Assembly (NCBI RefSeq): GCF_902859875.1
Contig: NZ_CADIKF010000026.1
Coordinates: 1 to 64,000, forward strand
DNA: 64,000 nucleotides
Source of the DNA: Paraburkholderia solisilvae
Lineage (GTDB): Bacteria; Pseudomonadota; Gammaproteobacteria; Burkholderiales; Burkholderiaceae
Direction: 5' to 3'
A program made the position numbers and the translations under genes. This document shows, one piece after another, positions 35,300-45,688 of the stretch. The notes under the pieces are model-generated. The model did no database searches. It was not told the origin of the DNA and was given only the letters and a program-made list of their open reading frames with translations. The stretch's first letter is position 1. Every line of letters starts with the position of its first letter.

Positions 35300-35788
35300 C
35301 AGCCGATCCGGCGTCGCCGCAACGGTGCCCCGAACGGTGCCCCCGGTAGCGTTGGGGTGTTCGTACCGAACTTAAAGTGAAACATCACATTCGGTGCTAA
35401 GTTTTGGATTCGGCAGAACAAATTATCTGCTTCCGCGTTCTGTGGATAACTTTGTTGAGAACTTCGCCCCACGCGCCCGCGGATGGCGTCCGCTAGGGCT
35501 TTCTGTGGCTTTCCGCACACTTGTTCCGGCCCCGGTCAAACCCTTGCTGGCTAAGGCGTTCACACGAAGATCCGAAGCTTGGCAAGCACAATGTGACGAA
35601 TTCCGCTTCTACCGCGCCGCAGCGTGATTAGTGTGTATAAGTCAAGTCTTGACAACCGGCAGAACGCCATTCGACGGCCTGTGGAATGCAAATTTCCTCT
35701 TAAGGCGAGAGCCCAGGTCATTGCGTTGCAACAATTCTGTCATCTGCGCGAAGCGTTCCGGCGCGCGTTGCCCGGTTATTCGGTTTGC
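35300..35788. other. 489-bp intergenic region with a DnaA-box-like 9-mer
   Basis: No gene recognised between hemE and priA. TGTGGATAA at 35441-35449 is a perfect match to the DnaA box (complement TTATCCACA). A single box without an AT-rich unwinding element is not an origin. A 6-bp inverted repeat ACCGAA/TTCGGT lies nearer priA. Confidence 0.6.
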
Positions 35789-36883
35789 TTATTTCTGCGC
35801 TGCCGCGCGTATCGCCCGGCTGTGCCGATGCACCTCGTCGACCAGCTCCGCGACGTGCTCCGGTGGTGTGAACTGCGAAATGCCGTGCCCGAGGTTGAAC
35901 ACATGGCCCGGGTGGTTGCCATAACTGTCGAGCACCGCGCGCGCTTCGATGCGGATCGTCGACGGCGGAGCGAACAGCACCGACGGATCGATATTGCCCT
36001 GGAGCGCGACTTTGCCGCCGATGCGCTCGCGGGCGCGGCCCAGATTCACGGTCCAGTCGAGGCCGACCGCGTCGACACCGGACGCCGCGATATCGTCGAG
36101 CCACAGGCCGCCGCCCTTCGTGAACGCGATGACCGGCACGCGCCGGCCGTCATGCTCGCGCTTGAGTTGGCCGACGATCTGCGCGATGTACTGCAGCGAG
36201 AAGCGCTGGTAGACGCCGTCCGCGAGCGCGCCGCCCCACGTGTCGAAAATCATCACGGCCTGGGCGCCCGCTTCGATCTGTGCATTCAGGTATGCGGTAA
36301 CCGCGTGCGCGTTGACGTCGAGAATGCGATGCATCAGGTCCGGCCGGGCGTACAGCATCGACTTCACCGTGCGGAAATCGTCCGAGCCGCCGCCTTCGAC
36401 CATATAGCACGCGAGCGTCCACGGGCTGCCGGAAAAGCCGATCAGCGGCACTTGCTGACGGCCTTGCGCGTCGGTCAGCGCGCGGCGGATCTGGCGCACC
36501 GCGTCGGTCACGTAGCGCAGCGTCGCGTCGATATCGGGTACGGCGAGGCGCGCGACGTCGTCTTCGGTGCGCACCGGCCGCGCGAACTTCGGCCCCTCGC
36601 CCGTCGCGAATTCGAGGCCCAGACCCATCGCGTCGGGAATCGTCAGGATGTCGGAGAACAGGATCGCCGCGTCGAGCGGATAGCGCGCGAGTGGCTGCAG
36701 CGTGACTTCGGTCGCGTAATCCGGGTTCTTCGCGAGACCGAGAAAGCTGCCGGCGCGGCTGCGCGTCGCGTTGTATTCAGGCAGATAGCGGCCGGCCTGG
36801 CGCATCAGCCAGATCGGCGTGTAGTCGGTCGGCTCGCGCAGCAGCGCGCGCAGGAAAGTGTCGTTGATCAGTTGTTGAGCCAC
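35789..36883 (-). CDS. hemE: Uroporphyrinogen decarboxylase
   Basis: 364 residues. Family signatures: N-terminal TPIWLMRQAGRYLPEYNATR (substrate-binding Arg residues), SDILTIPDAMGLGLEF with the catalytic Asp, GFSGSPWTLACYMVEGGGS and the C-terminal GNHPGHVFNLGHGISQFTPPE. It converts uroporphyrinogen III to coproporphyrinogen III in haem synthesis. Length is typical (350-365). Monocistronic here, with priA downstream after a 489-bp gap. Confidence 0.97.
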   Translation of the reverse strand: MAQQLINDTFLRALLREPTDYTPIWLMRQAGRYLPEYNATRSRAGSFLGLAKNPDYATEVTLQPLARYPLDAAILFSDILTIPDAMGLGLEFATGEGPKFARPVRTEDDVARLAVPDIDATLRYVTDAVRQIRRALTDAQGRQQVPLIGFSGSPWTLACYMVEGGGSDDFRTVKSMLYARPDLMHRILDVNAHAVTAYLNAQIEAGAQAVMIFDTWGGALADGVYQRFSLQYIAQIVGQLKREHDGRRVPVIAFTKGGGLWLDDIAASGVDAVGLDWTVNLGRARERIGGKVALQGNIDPSVLFAPPSTIRIEARAVLDSYGNHPGHVFNLGHGISQFTPPEHVAELVDEVHRHSRAIRAAAQK

Positions 36884-37118
36884 GTCGCGTACGCCTGAAT
36901 GCCTGAAAGCAAAAACGCATTTTACCGGACGCGATGTCCGATCAGGCGTCAGTTACGCGGCAGCCGTGTGCGATGCGCGGGTAACGTCGGCGTCGTCTTC
37001 GCGTAAGGCGCCGCGCCATTCACGAATGGATGCGCGCGATTCCGAAGTGCACGCGCGGCGACGGCGACGGTTTTCAGCATTCACTACGTAGAATAAGCGA
37101 CCCCTAGGAGGACATCTT

Positions 37119-37973
37119 ATGAAGAATAAAGCCGCGTCCGCAACGTCGCGTGTGCTGTCGTATTCGCTTTCCGTCGCAATTTCGTGCGTGCTGTCGGGTG
37201 CGTTGCTGGATGTGAGTCCGGCGTACGCGCAGTCCGCCGGTGGCGCGAGCGCTTCGACGCAGGCGCCGTCGCCGTCACGCCTCGACGAAGTCATCGCGCG
37301 CGGCACGCTGCGCGCGTGCACGACCGGCGACTACAAGCCGTATTCGTACTATCGGCAGGACGGACAGTTCGAAGGCATCGACATCGACATGACCGAGTCG
37401 CTCGCAAAATCGCTCGGCGTGAAGGCGGAATTCGTGAAGACCACGTGGCCGCATCTGCTCGACGACTTCATCGCAAAGTGCGATATCGCGGTGGGCGGCG
37501 TATCGACCACGCTCGATCGGCAGAAGCGGGCGTTTTTCACGCAGCCGTATCAGGTCGACGGCAAGACGCCTATCGTCCGTTGCGACGATGTGAAGAAGTA
37601 CCAGACGGTCGAGCAGATCGACCAGCCGTCGACGCGCGTGATCGTGAACCCGGGCGGCACCAACGAGCGCTTCGCGAAGCGCTACTTCCCGCACGCGACG
37701 CTGACCGTCTACCCGGATAACGTCACGGTGTTCAAGCAGATCCTCGACGGCAAGGCGGATGTGATGGTCACCGACGCGTCCGAGACGCTGTTGCAGCAGA
37801 AGCTGAATCCCGGCCTGTGCTCGGTGCATCCCGACAAACCGTTTCAGTACGGCGAAAAGGCGTGGATGGTGCCGCGCGGCGATATCGTGTTTCAGCAGTA
37901 TGTCGACCAATGGCTGCATCTTGCGCGAGAAAGCGGCGAATATCAGCGCATTTCCGATAAATGGCTGAAGTAG
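37119..37973 (+). CDS. Periplasmic cyclohexadienyl dehydratase-like (PheC-like) binding protein
   Basis: 284 residues, strong AGGAGG before ATG 37119. Signal peptide about 1-37 (cleavage near AYAQ). Solute-binding family 3 fold: GTLRACTTGDYKPYSY, GIDIDMTESLAKSLG, IAVGGVSTTLDRQKRAFF. The segment VIVNPGGTNERFAKR (Glu183), then VYPDNVTVFKQILDGKADVM and YVDQWLHLARESG closely resembles Pseudomonas PheC, a periplasmic prephenate/arogenate dehydratase whose catalytic Glu sits in GGTNERF. No transporter genes adjoin it, which fits an enzyme better than a transport receptor. An amino-acid-binding role remains possible. Confidence 0.7.
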   Translation: MKNKAASATSRVLSYSLSVAISCVLSGALLDVSPAYAQSAGGASASTQAPSPSRLDEVIARGTLRACTTGDYKPYSYYRQDGQFEGIDIDMTESLAKSLGVKAEFVKTTWPHLLDDFIAKCDIAVGGVSTTLDRQKRAFFTQPYQVDGKTPIVRCDDVKKYQTVEQIDQPSTRVIVNPGGTNERFAKRYFPHATLTVYPDNVTVFKQILDGKADVMVTDASETLLQQKLNPGLCSVHPDKPFQYGEKAWMVPRGDIVFQQYVDQWLHLARESGEYQRISDKWLK

Positions 37974-38039
37974 ACGGCTGCGCCCCTTCGAGCTGGGCCG
38001 TCCGCATGGCGGAATCCGACAGGATGGACCTGTAACGGT

Positions 38040-38081
38040 GCGGGCGCGCGCGGTCAGCGCGCGCCCGCCGTCTCCGCTTTT
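38040..38081 (+). terminator. Terminator after the PheC-like gene
   Basis: Perfect 12-bp GC-rich stem GCGGGCGCGCGC (38040-38051) / GCGCGCGCCCGC (38057-38068), loop GGTCA, followed about ten bases later by TTTT. The T-run is displaced, so termination may be partial. Confidence 0.6.
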
Positions 38082-38439
38082 GTCTGATGTGCGATCGCGG
38101 CACCTTTCGACCGCCCGATTTGCATTGCAGCATTTTTCAAAGCCGTCCGCTTCCGACCTTGCAAAACGTTCGGAAGCGACTAGGCTTCAACCAACTCCTC
38201 AAAGCAGATCTGCTCCCGCGCGGCAAAATTTCCCGCCTCTCGCGCGCCAGGAAGCGCCGCAATAACCGTATCAAACCAGAACGGTAAATAGAGATTTAGT
38301 CACTTTCAAATAGTCGGTAAAAACGAACTTTTAACCGGCAAATAACGGCAAAAAATCCCGGAGAGCCTTGACTGGCGGGCGTTACAACCTGAAACACTTT
38401 GTTACCGCGTTCCCGGTTTAATTCGCCCACAATGCCTCT

Positions 38440-38652
38440 CACGGGTTCAACACGGATGTGGCTTGGTGTGTGGTGTGAGCGGACATCTTTCATTCAAGCC
38501 GGTCGGCAAATTGCCGGGTCCCTGAGAAGGGGCATCCCTGTTGGAGTCGTGGTCGGCGGCGAATTCGTCGTCCAGTCGATTCCTCCTTTGGTCTCCTCGC
38601 GCTAACCCCGTAGCGTGTGGTTTTTAGCGGGCTCCAGGCCCGCTTTTTTTTT
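38440..38652 (+). ncRNA. Candidate structured small RNA with its own terminator
   Basis: In an 840-bp gap, the plus strand ends in a textbook terminator (38626-38652) with no credible gene before it. Upstream hairpins: CGGCAA/TTGCCG (38504-38516), CCCT-GAGA-AGGG (38520-38531), and a long imperfect stem-loop with outer arms GGAGTCG (38543-38549) / CGATTCC (38577-38583) and inner arms GGCGGCG (38555-38561) / CGTCGTC (38566-38572). Several pairs are G-U, as in conserved RNA helices. A TTGACT at 38368-38373 could be a -35 element, with no good -10. Base composition and low GC3 argue against coding. The 5' end is a guess and I do not recognise an RNA family. Confidence 0.45.
38626..38652 (+). terminator. 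Strong Rho-independent terminator
   Basis: AGCGGGC (38626-38632), loop TCCAG, GCCCGCT (38638-38644), then nine T (38644-38652). Orientation is plus. The nearest plus-strand gene ends at 37973 and has its own terminator, so this one probably ends an untranslated RNA. Confidence 0.9.
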
Positions 38653-38817
38653 GCCTCGCTAAACGTTTGCGCAGTGCAGCGTTTGGCGTTTGCGGCGTCT
38701 CATCTGCCACGCATTTTTCAGGCATTCGCGAGGTATTTGCTACGCGCCTGCCGCGTGCTGGTTTGCTGGCGCCGCAACAAGTCCTCGCGTGGCGCCATCA
38801 TGCGCCGCGCTCCAGGG

Positions 38818-40593
38818 CTAGGCGGTCTTGTCCGCGCTCAGCCTCAGTTCTTCGCACATCCGCTCACGCATCACGAACTTCTGGACCTTGCCGGTCACCG
38901 TCATCGGCAACTCGTCGACGAAGCGGATGTATTTCGGCACCTTGTAGTGGGCGATCTGCCCGCGGCAGAAGTCCTGGATTTCGTCGGCTGTTGCATGCTC
39001 GCCGGCTCGCAGCACAATCCACGCGCAAAGCTCTTCGCCGTATTTCGGATCGGGCACGCCGAATACCTGCACACTCTGAATCTTCGGGTGACGGAACAGG
39101 AATTCCTCGATCTCACGCGGGTAGATGTTCTCGCCGCCGCGGATCACCATGTCCTTCAGGCGGCCGACGATGTTGCAGTAACCGTCGGCGTCGATCACCG
39201 CGAGGTCGCCGGTGCGCATCCAGCCGTCAACGATGCACTCGCGCGTTTTCGCGTCGTCGTTCCAGTAGCCGCGCATCACTGAATAGCCCCTGGTGCACAA
39301 CTCGCCGGTTTCGCCGATGGGCACGGTGTTGCCCGCCGCGTCGACCACCTTCACCTCGAGGTGCGGCTGCACGCGTCCGACGGTTGTCGTGCGTTTGTCG
39401 AGCGGATCGGTGGTCGAACTCTGGAATGACACGGGGCTGGTCTCGGTCATCCCGTACGCGATCGTAATCTCGGACAGATGCATGTTCGACGCGACCCGCT
39501 TCATCGTCTCGATCGGGCATGGCGAACCGGCCATGATGCCGGTGCGCAAATGCGTCAGATCGAATTGGCGGAAGTCCGGATGGTCGAGTTCGGCGATAAA
39601 CATGGTCGGCACGCCGTGCAGCGCGGTGCACTTTTCCTCCGAAACAGCGGCGAGTGTCGCGGCCGGGTCGAACGCTTCACCCGGAAACACCATGTTCGCG
39701 CCCACCGATACACACGCGAGGACCGCCAGCACCATGCCGAAGCAGTGATAAAGCGGCACGGGGATGCATAGCGAATCCTGCTCCGACAGCCGCATCGCCA
39801 TCGCGATATAACGCGCGTTGTTGACGACGTTGCTGTGGGTCAGCGTCGCGCCTTTCGGGCTGCCCGTCGTGCCGCTCGTGAACTGGATGTTGATCGGGTC
39901 GTGCGGCGACAGGCTGGCGGTCAGCGCGTCGAGTTTCGCGGTATCGAGCGTCTGCCGTCCGAGCTCGATCACTTCGGCGAGGCACAGCATGCCCGGCGTG
40001 TCGGTGTCGCAAACCCGGATCACGACGCGCAGCTCAGGCAACCGGGCTGCGCTCAGCTTGCCGGGGGCCTGTGTCGCGAGTTCCGGCGCGAGCGCCCTGA
40101 GCATGTCCAGATACATCGACGATTTGAACCGCTCGGCCGACACCACCGCCTTGCAGCCGACCTTGTTTAGCGCGTACTCGAGCTCCGCAAGCCGGTACGC
40201 GGGGTTGATATTCACGAGAATCGCGCCGATCCGCGCGGTCGCGAATTGCGTGAGCAGCCATTCAACGCGGTTGGGCGACCAGATGCCGACGCGATCGCCT
40301 TTGCCGATACCGAGCGCGAGAAGACCTGACGCAAAGATATCGACTTCGTCGGCGAACTCCTGCCAACTCCAGCGAATGCCCTGCTCCCGGAATACGACTG
40401 CCGGACGGGACGGGAAGCGTCGCGCGGTATCGAGCAGGAACTGGCCGACGGTCGCCGCGCTGAGCGGGATGTCGGTCGAGCCGCGCACGTAGGAGCGTCC
40501 ATCTTTCGGCGCGATACGAGCCGTGCCGGTCGCCTCGTTGTCACGAGGGATGTCTACCGTTGTGCCGCGGGAATGTCCTCCGGTTGTCGCCAT
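38818..40593 (-). CDS. AMP-binding acyl-CoA synthetase (long/medium-chain fatty acid-CoA ligase-like)
   Basis: 591 residues from ATG 40593 (GGAGA upstream). ANL-superfamily motifs: P-loop INIQFTSGTTGSPKGATLTH, motif YGMTETSP, hinge GDLAVIDADGYCNIVGRLKDMVI-type segment (around 455-475), GGENIYPREIEEFL, and the C-terminal catalytic Lys in MTVTGKVQKFVMRE. It activates a carboxylic acid via an acyl-AMP to acyl-CoA. The N-terminal region resembles fatty-acyl-CoA ligases of the AMP-binding domain type found in many betaproteobacteria. Chain length is not readable. It is a single gene with a 7-bp repeat array upstream of its start. Confidence 0.92.
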   Translation of the reverse strand: MATTGGHSRGTTVDIPRDNEATGTARIAPKDGRSYVRGSTDIPLSAATVGQFLLDTARRFPSRPAVVFREQGIRWSWQEFADEVDIFASGLLALGIGKGDRVGIWSPNRVEWLLTQFATARIGAILVNINPAYRLAELEYALNKVGCKAVVSAERFKSSMYLDMLRALAPELATQAPGKLSAARLPELRVVIRVCDTDTPGMLCLAEVIELGRQTLDTAKLDALTASLSPHDPINIQFTSGTTGSPKGATLTHSNVVNNARYIAMAMRLSEQDSLCIPVPLYHCFGMVLAVLACVSVGANMVFPGEAFDPAATLAAVSEEKCTALHGVPTMFIAELDHPDFRQFDLTHLRTGIMAGSPCPIETMKRVASNMHLSEITIAYGMTETSPVSFQSSTTDPLDKRTTTVGRVQPHLEVKVVDAAGNTVPIGETGELCTRGYSVMRGYWNDDAKTRECIVDGWMRTGDLAVIDADGYCNIVGRLKDMVIRGGENIYPREIEEFLFRHPKIQSVQVFGVPDPKYGEELCAWIVLRAGEHATADEIQDFCRGQIAHYKVPKYIRFVDELPMTVTGKVQKFVMRERMCEELRLSADKTA

Positions 40594-40726
40594 GTTGACT
40601 GTCTCCTTTGGACGAATCCCCGTTTCCAGAAATAGGTTTGGAAGGAATTGTGCCCTTGCGCGCGGGCGCGCGGCATCAAGTCTTTCCCGCACCTTTTCTG
40701 AGCCGCGGTGGAAGCGCCGCAGTCAG

Positions 40727-40823
40727 GCAGCGGGCAGCGGGCAGCGGGCAGCGGGCAGCGGGCAGCGGGCAGCGGGCAGCGGGCAGCGGGCAGCGGGCAG
40801 CGGGCAGCGGGCAGCGGGCAGCG
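40727..40823. repeat. 7-bp tandem array, 13 copies
   Basis: Thirteen exact GCAGCGG units (40727-40817) plus a partial unit. It lies 134 bp upstream of the acyl-CoA synthetase start and 43 bp beyond the atp terminator, in noncoding DNA. Perfect identity of all units implies rapid slippage. Confidence 0.97.
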
Positions 40824-40865
40824 ATTCCACGAGAACTTGACGTCAACGTCAAGCGGCACACAAAC

Positions 40866-40891
40866 AAAAAGCAGCCACAAGGGCTGCTTTT
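40866..40891 (-). terminator. Terminator of the atp operon
   Basis: Stem GCAGCC (40871-40876) / GGCTGC (40882-40887), loop ACAAG, flanked by A5 on the left and T4 on the right, so it can act in both directions. It lies 38 bp after the atpC stop. Confidence 0.85.
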
Positions 40892-40928
40892 CATCTCATC
40901 GCCTGATGCGCCGACGACGGCGCGTCGC

Positions 40929-41354
40929 TCAATGCTGACCGCGCAGTTTGCGCAACCGCTGGATCGCCGCGAGTTGCGCCGTTGCATACGCGAGCTCCGC
41001 TTGCGCGGTTGCGTATTCGAGGTTCGAGCCGGTGTTCTGCAGCGCCTCTTCCGCGCGCTTGCGGGCCTGTTCGGCCTTGGCCTCGTCGAGATCCTTGCCG
41101 CGGATCGCGGTATCGGCGAGAACCGTCACCGCACCGGGTTGCACCTCGAGAATGCCGCCGGCGACGAACACGAACTCCTCTTCGCCACTCTCCACTTCGA
41201 TGCGCACCGCACCCGGACGAATCCGTGTGATGAGCGGCGTGTGGCCCGGCAGAATGCCGAGCTCGCCCGCCTCGCCCGGCAGCGCAACGAACTTCGCCTG
41301 GCCCGAGAAGATCTGCTCTTCCGCGCTGACGACGTCTACCTTGATAGTTGCCAT
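40929..41354 (-). CDS. atpC: ATP synthase F1 epsilon subunit
   Basis: 141 residues from ATG 41354 (GGAG nine bases upstream); a longer frame to 41426 runs into the upstream repeats and is not native. N-terminal beta-sandwich (IKVDVVSAEEQIFSGQAKFV, GELGILPGHTPLIT, PGAVRIEV) and C-terminal two-helix hairpin (DLDEAKAEQARKRAEEAL, AYATAQLAAIQRLRKLR). It is part of the central stalk and inhibits ATP hydrolysis. Last gene of the operon, separated from atpD by 226 bp that hold three hairpin repeats. Confidence 0.97.
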   Translation of the reverse strand: MATIKVDVVSAEEQIFSGQAKFVALPGEAGELGILPGHTPLITRIRPGAVRIEVESGEEEFVFVAGGILEVQPGAVTVLADTAIRGKDLDEAKAEQARKRAEEALQNTGSNLEYATAQAELAYATAQLAAIQRLRKLRGQH

Positions 41355-41367
41355 AAAGTCTCGACTC

Positions 41368-41514
41368 CTGTCGATGGGAGTTAGCGCTTGAGCGCTTACT
41401 CCCATCCCATGCAAAGCTGTCGACAAGAGTTGGCGCTTGAGCGCTTACTCATGTCCCATGCAAAGCTGTCGACGGGAGCTGGCGCTTCCGCGCTTACTCC
41501 CATCCCATGCAGAG
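41368..41514 (-). repeat. Three 49-bp direct repeats, each a potential mRNA hairpin, between atpD and atpC
   Basis: Units at 41368-41416, 41417-41465 and 41466-41514. In unit 1, arms GATGGGAGTTAGCGCT (41373-41388) and AGCGCTTACTCCCATC (41391-41406) pair over 16 positions with one mismatch. Units 2 and 3 differ by substitutions in both arms but keep the dyad and the CCCATGCA(A/G)AG tail. All lie in the transcribed spacer of the atp operon. Confidence 0.95.
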
Positions 41515-41580
41515 CTCTGGTTGAGCGTGATGCATGCGGCGCGGTTTAAAACTCACGCCTCACGACCAACGCGCCAACCA

Positions 41581-42975
41581 TTACTGGATCTTCTTGGCCT
41601 TTTCAAAGGCTTCGTCGATCGTGCCGACCATATAAAACGCCTGCTCCGGCAGATGATCGCATTCGCCTTCGACGATCATCTTGAAGCCACGGATCGTTTC
41701 CTTCAGCGGCACGTACTTGCCCGGCGAGCCCGTGAACACTTCCGCGACGTGGAACGGCTGCGACAGGAAACGCTGGATCTTGCGCGCGCGCGCGACCGAC
41801 AGCTTGTCTTCCGGCGACAGTTCGTCCATGCCCAGAATCGCGATAATGTCGCGCAGTTCCTTGTAGCGCTGCAGCGTCTGCTGGACCGAGCGCGTGATGC
41901 CGTAATGCTCTTCGCCGATCACGTGCGGGTCGATCTGGCGCGACGTCGAGTCGAGCGGGTCCACTGCCGGGTAGATACCGAGCGATGCGATATCGCGCGA
42001 CAACACGACCGTTGCGTCCAGGTGGCCGAAGGTCGTAGCCGGCGACGGGTCGGTCAAGTCATCCGCAGGCACGTACACGGCCTGCACCGACGTAATCGAA
42101 CCGGTCTTGGTCGACGTGATGCGCTCCTGCAGCTTGCCCATTTCTTCAGCCAGCGTCGGCTGATAACCCACCGCCGACGGCATCCGGCCGAGCAGCGCCG
42201 ACACTTCAGTACCGGCCAGCGTGAAACGGTAGATGTTGTCGACGAAGAACAGCACGTCGAGGCCTTCGTCACGGAAGTGCTCGGCCATCGTCAGGCCGGT
42301 CAGCGCGACGCGCAGACGGTTGCCCGGCGGCTCGTTCATCTGGCCGTACACGAGCGCCACCTTGTCGAGAACGTTCGAGTCCTTCATTTCGTGGTAGAAG
42401 TCGTTCCCTTCACGGGTCCGCTCGCCCACGCCCGCGAACACGGAGTAACCACCGTGCTCCTTCGCGATGTTGTTGATGAGCTCCATCATGTTGACGGTCT
42501 TGCCCACGCCCGCACCGCCGAACAGACCCACCTTGCCGCCCTTCGCGAACGGGCAGATCAGGTCGATCACCTTGATGCCGGTTTCGAGCAGTTCGGTCGA
42601 CGGCGACAGTTCGTCGAACGCCGGCGCCTTCTGGTGGATCGAGCGCATCGTGTCGCTCGCAATCGGGCCCGCTTCGTCGATCGGGCGGCCCAGCACGTCC
42701 ATGATGCGGCCGAGCGTCGGCTTGCCGACCGGCACGCTGATCGGCTTCGCAGTGTTCTTCACCACCACGCCGCGGCGCAGACCATCCGACGAACCCAGAC
42801 AGATGGTCCGCACGATGCCGTCGCCCAGCTGCTGCTGGACTTCGAGCGTCAGTTCCGAACCTTCGAGAATGAGCGCGTCGTAGACCTTCGGCATGTGCGT
42901 ACGGGGAAATTCCACGTCGATCACCGCGCCGATGCACTGTACGATCTTGCCTTCTACCAAAGCAGTTGTACTCAT
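41581..42975 (-). CDS. atpD: ATP synthase F1 beta subunit
   Basis: 464 residues. Walker A GLFGGAGVGKTVNMMELI, catalytic Glu in GVGERTREGNDFYHEM, Walker B DVLFFVDNIYRF and the signature PAVDPLDSTSRQ. The C-terminal DELSPEDKLSVARARKIQ-type region is intact. It holds the catalytic nucleotide sites of F1. Length is typical for betaproteobacteria. Confidence 0.98.
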   Translation of the reverse strand: MSTTALVEGKIVQCIGAVIDVEFPRTHMPKVYDALILEGSELTLEVQQQLGDGIVRTICLGSSDGLRRGVVVKNTAKPISVPVGKPTLGRIMDVLGRPIDEAGPIASDTMRSIHQKAPAFDELSPSTELLETGIKVIDLICPFAKGGKVGLFGGAGVGKTVNMMELINNIAKEHGGYSVFAGVGERTREGNDFYHEMKDSNVLDKVALVYGQMNEPPGNRLRVALTGLTMAEHFRDEGLDVLFFVDNIYRFTLAGTEVSALLGRMPSAVGYQPTLAEEMGKLQERITSTKTGSITSVQAVYVPADDLTDPSPATTFGHLDATVVLSRDIASLGIYPAVDPLDSTSRQIDPHVIGEEHYGITRSVQQTLQRYKELRDIIAILGMDELSPEDKLSVARARKIQRFLSQPFHVAEVFTGSPGKYVPLKETIRGFKMIVEGECDHLPEQAFYMVGTIDEAFEKAKKIQ

Positions 42976-43103
42976 CGCTTTTCCTTTAGATACTCAATTC
43001 TTCACTCGCGCTACGGCGCGGTGGGTTGCCCGCAGCTTGTTCTGTTTGCGCGATCGCATTCAGTCGCGCGCGGTCGTTTCCAGTCGCCTACCGGTGGCTA
43101 CGC

Positions 43104-43991
43104 TCAAACTGCCGCCGCGCCGCCGACGATCTCCGACAGTTCCTTCGTGATCGCGGCCTGCCGGCTCTTGTTGTACGACAGCTGCAACTCGTTGATGACC
43201 GTCTTCGCGTTATCCGAAGCGGCCTTCATCGCGACCATCCGGGCCGACTGTTCCGACGCCATGTTTTCCGCGACGGCCTGATAGACCAGCGCTTCGACAT
43301 AACGCACCAGCAGTTCGTCGACCACCGTTTGCGCGTCCGGCTCGTAGATGTAATCCCACGACGTGCTCGGCGTCGTCTTGTCGCCGTCGTCGCTCGCCTC
43401 GAACTTGTCGGCCGACAGCGGCAGCAGCTGCTCGATCACCGGCTCCTGCTTCATCGTGTTGATGAAGCGCGTGTACGCGAGGTACACCGCCGAGACCTTG
43501 CCTTCCGAGTACAGGTCGAGCTGCACCTTCACCGCGCCGATCAGCTTCTCGAGATGCGGCGTATCGCCCAGTTGCACGACGTTCGACGCGACCTTCGCGC
43601 GCAGACGGTTCAGAAAGCCGAGACCCTTGCTGCCGATCGCCGTTGCGTCGATCGTCTTGCCTTCGCCTTCGAGCTCCTTGAACTTCTGCAGCGACGCACG
43701 CAGCACGTTCGTGTTCATCCCGCCGCACAGACCTTTGTCAGTGGTGACGAGGATGAAACCGGCCGTCTTCGCCGCATCGTTCGACACCATGAACGGGTGG
43801 CGATACTCAGGATTCGCACGGCTCATGTGCGCAGCGATGTCACGGACCTTGTCGGCATACGGACGGGCCGCGCGCATGCGCTCCTGGGCGCGGCGCATCT
43901 TCGATGCGGCGACCATTTCCATCGCTTTGGTGATCTTGCGCGTGTTTTGCACGCTCTTGATCTTGCCGCGAATTTCCTTCATTCCAGCCAT
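43104..43991 (-). CDS. atpG: ATP synthase F1 gamma subunit
   Basis: 295 residues. N-terminal helix MAGMKEIRGKIKSVQNTRKI and C-terminal helix (ASEQSARMVAMKAASDNAKT, then LSYNKSRQAAITKELSEIVG) form the rotor coiled coil; the central domain has GFILVTTDKGLCGGMNTNVL. It couples c-ring rotation to catalysis. 128 bp before atpD. Confidence 0.97.
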   Translation of the reverse strand: MAGMKEIRGKIKSVQNTRKITKAMEMVAASKMRRAQERMRAARPYADKVRDIAAHMSRANPEYRHPFMVSNDAAKTAGFILVTTDKGLCGGMNTNVLRASLQKFKELEGEGKTIDATAIGSKGLGFLNRLRAKVASNVVQLGDTPHLEKLIGAVKVQLDLYSEGKVSAVYLAYTRFINTMKQEPVIEQLLPLSADKFEASDDGDKTTPSTSWDYIYEPDAQTVVDELLVRYVEALVYQAVAENMASEQSARMVAMKAASDNAKTVINELQLSYNKSRQAAITKELSEIVGGAAAV

Positions 43992-44076
43992 TGCTTGCTC
44001 CTTGATCGAAACCGCGCGCGGGCTGACTTCAATTGCCCGCGCTGCTTCGAGGTCCGGTTATGTCTCGCGGATCGGA

Positions 44077-45618
<1,542 letters not shown>

Positions 45619-45688
45619 TATTCGCTCCTGATAGTCAATTCTGTTGCGTGCCAGCCGCCAGGCGCGTTCTGCGCCGTAGTTCGCACAA

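Noticed and set aside
35300..35788. Replication origin
   Set aside because: Only one DnaA box, no AT-rich unwinding element, no dnaA/dnaN nearby.
38399..38605. Plus-strand 68-residue frame over the candidate RNA
   Set aside because: Low third-position GC, no ribosome site and no recognisable domain; the nested hairpins and terminator fit RNA better.
38440..38652. Identity as 6S RNA, tmRNA or RNase P RNA
   Set aside because: No 6S closing stem and bubble pattern, no tRNA-like ends with CCA, and no P4 motif could be seen.
41368..41514. CRISPR array
   Set aside because: Repeats are directly adjacent without unique spacers, only three units, and no cas genes.
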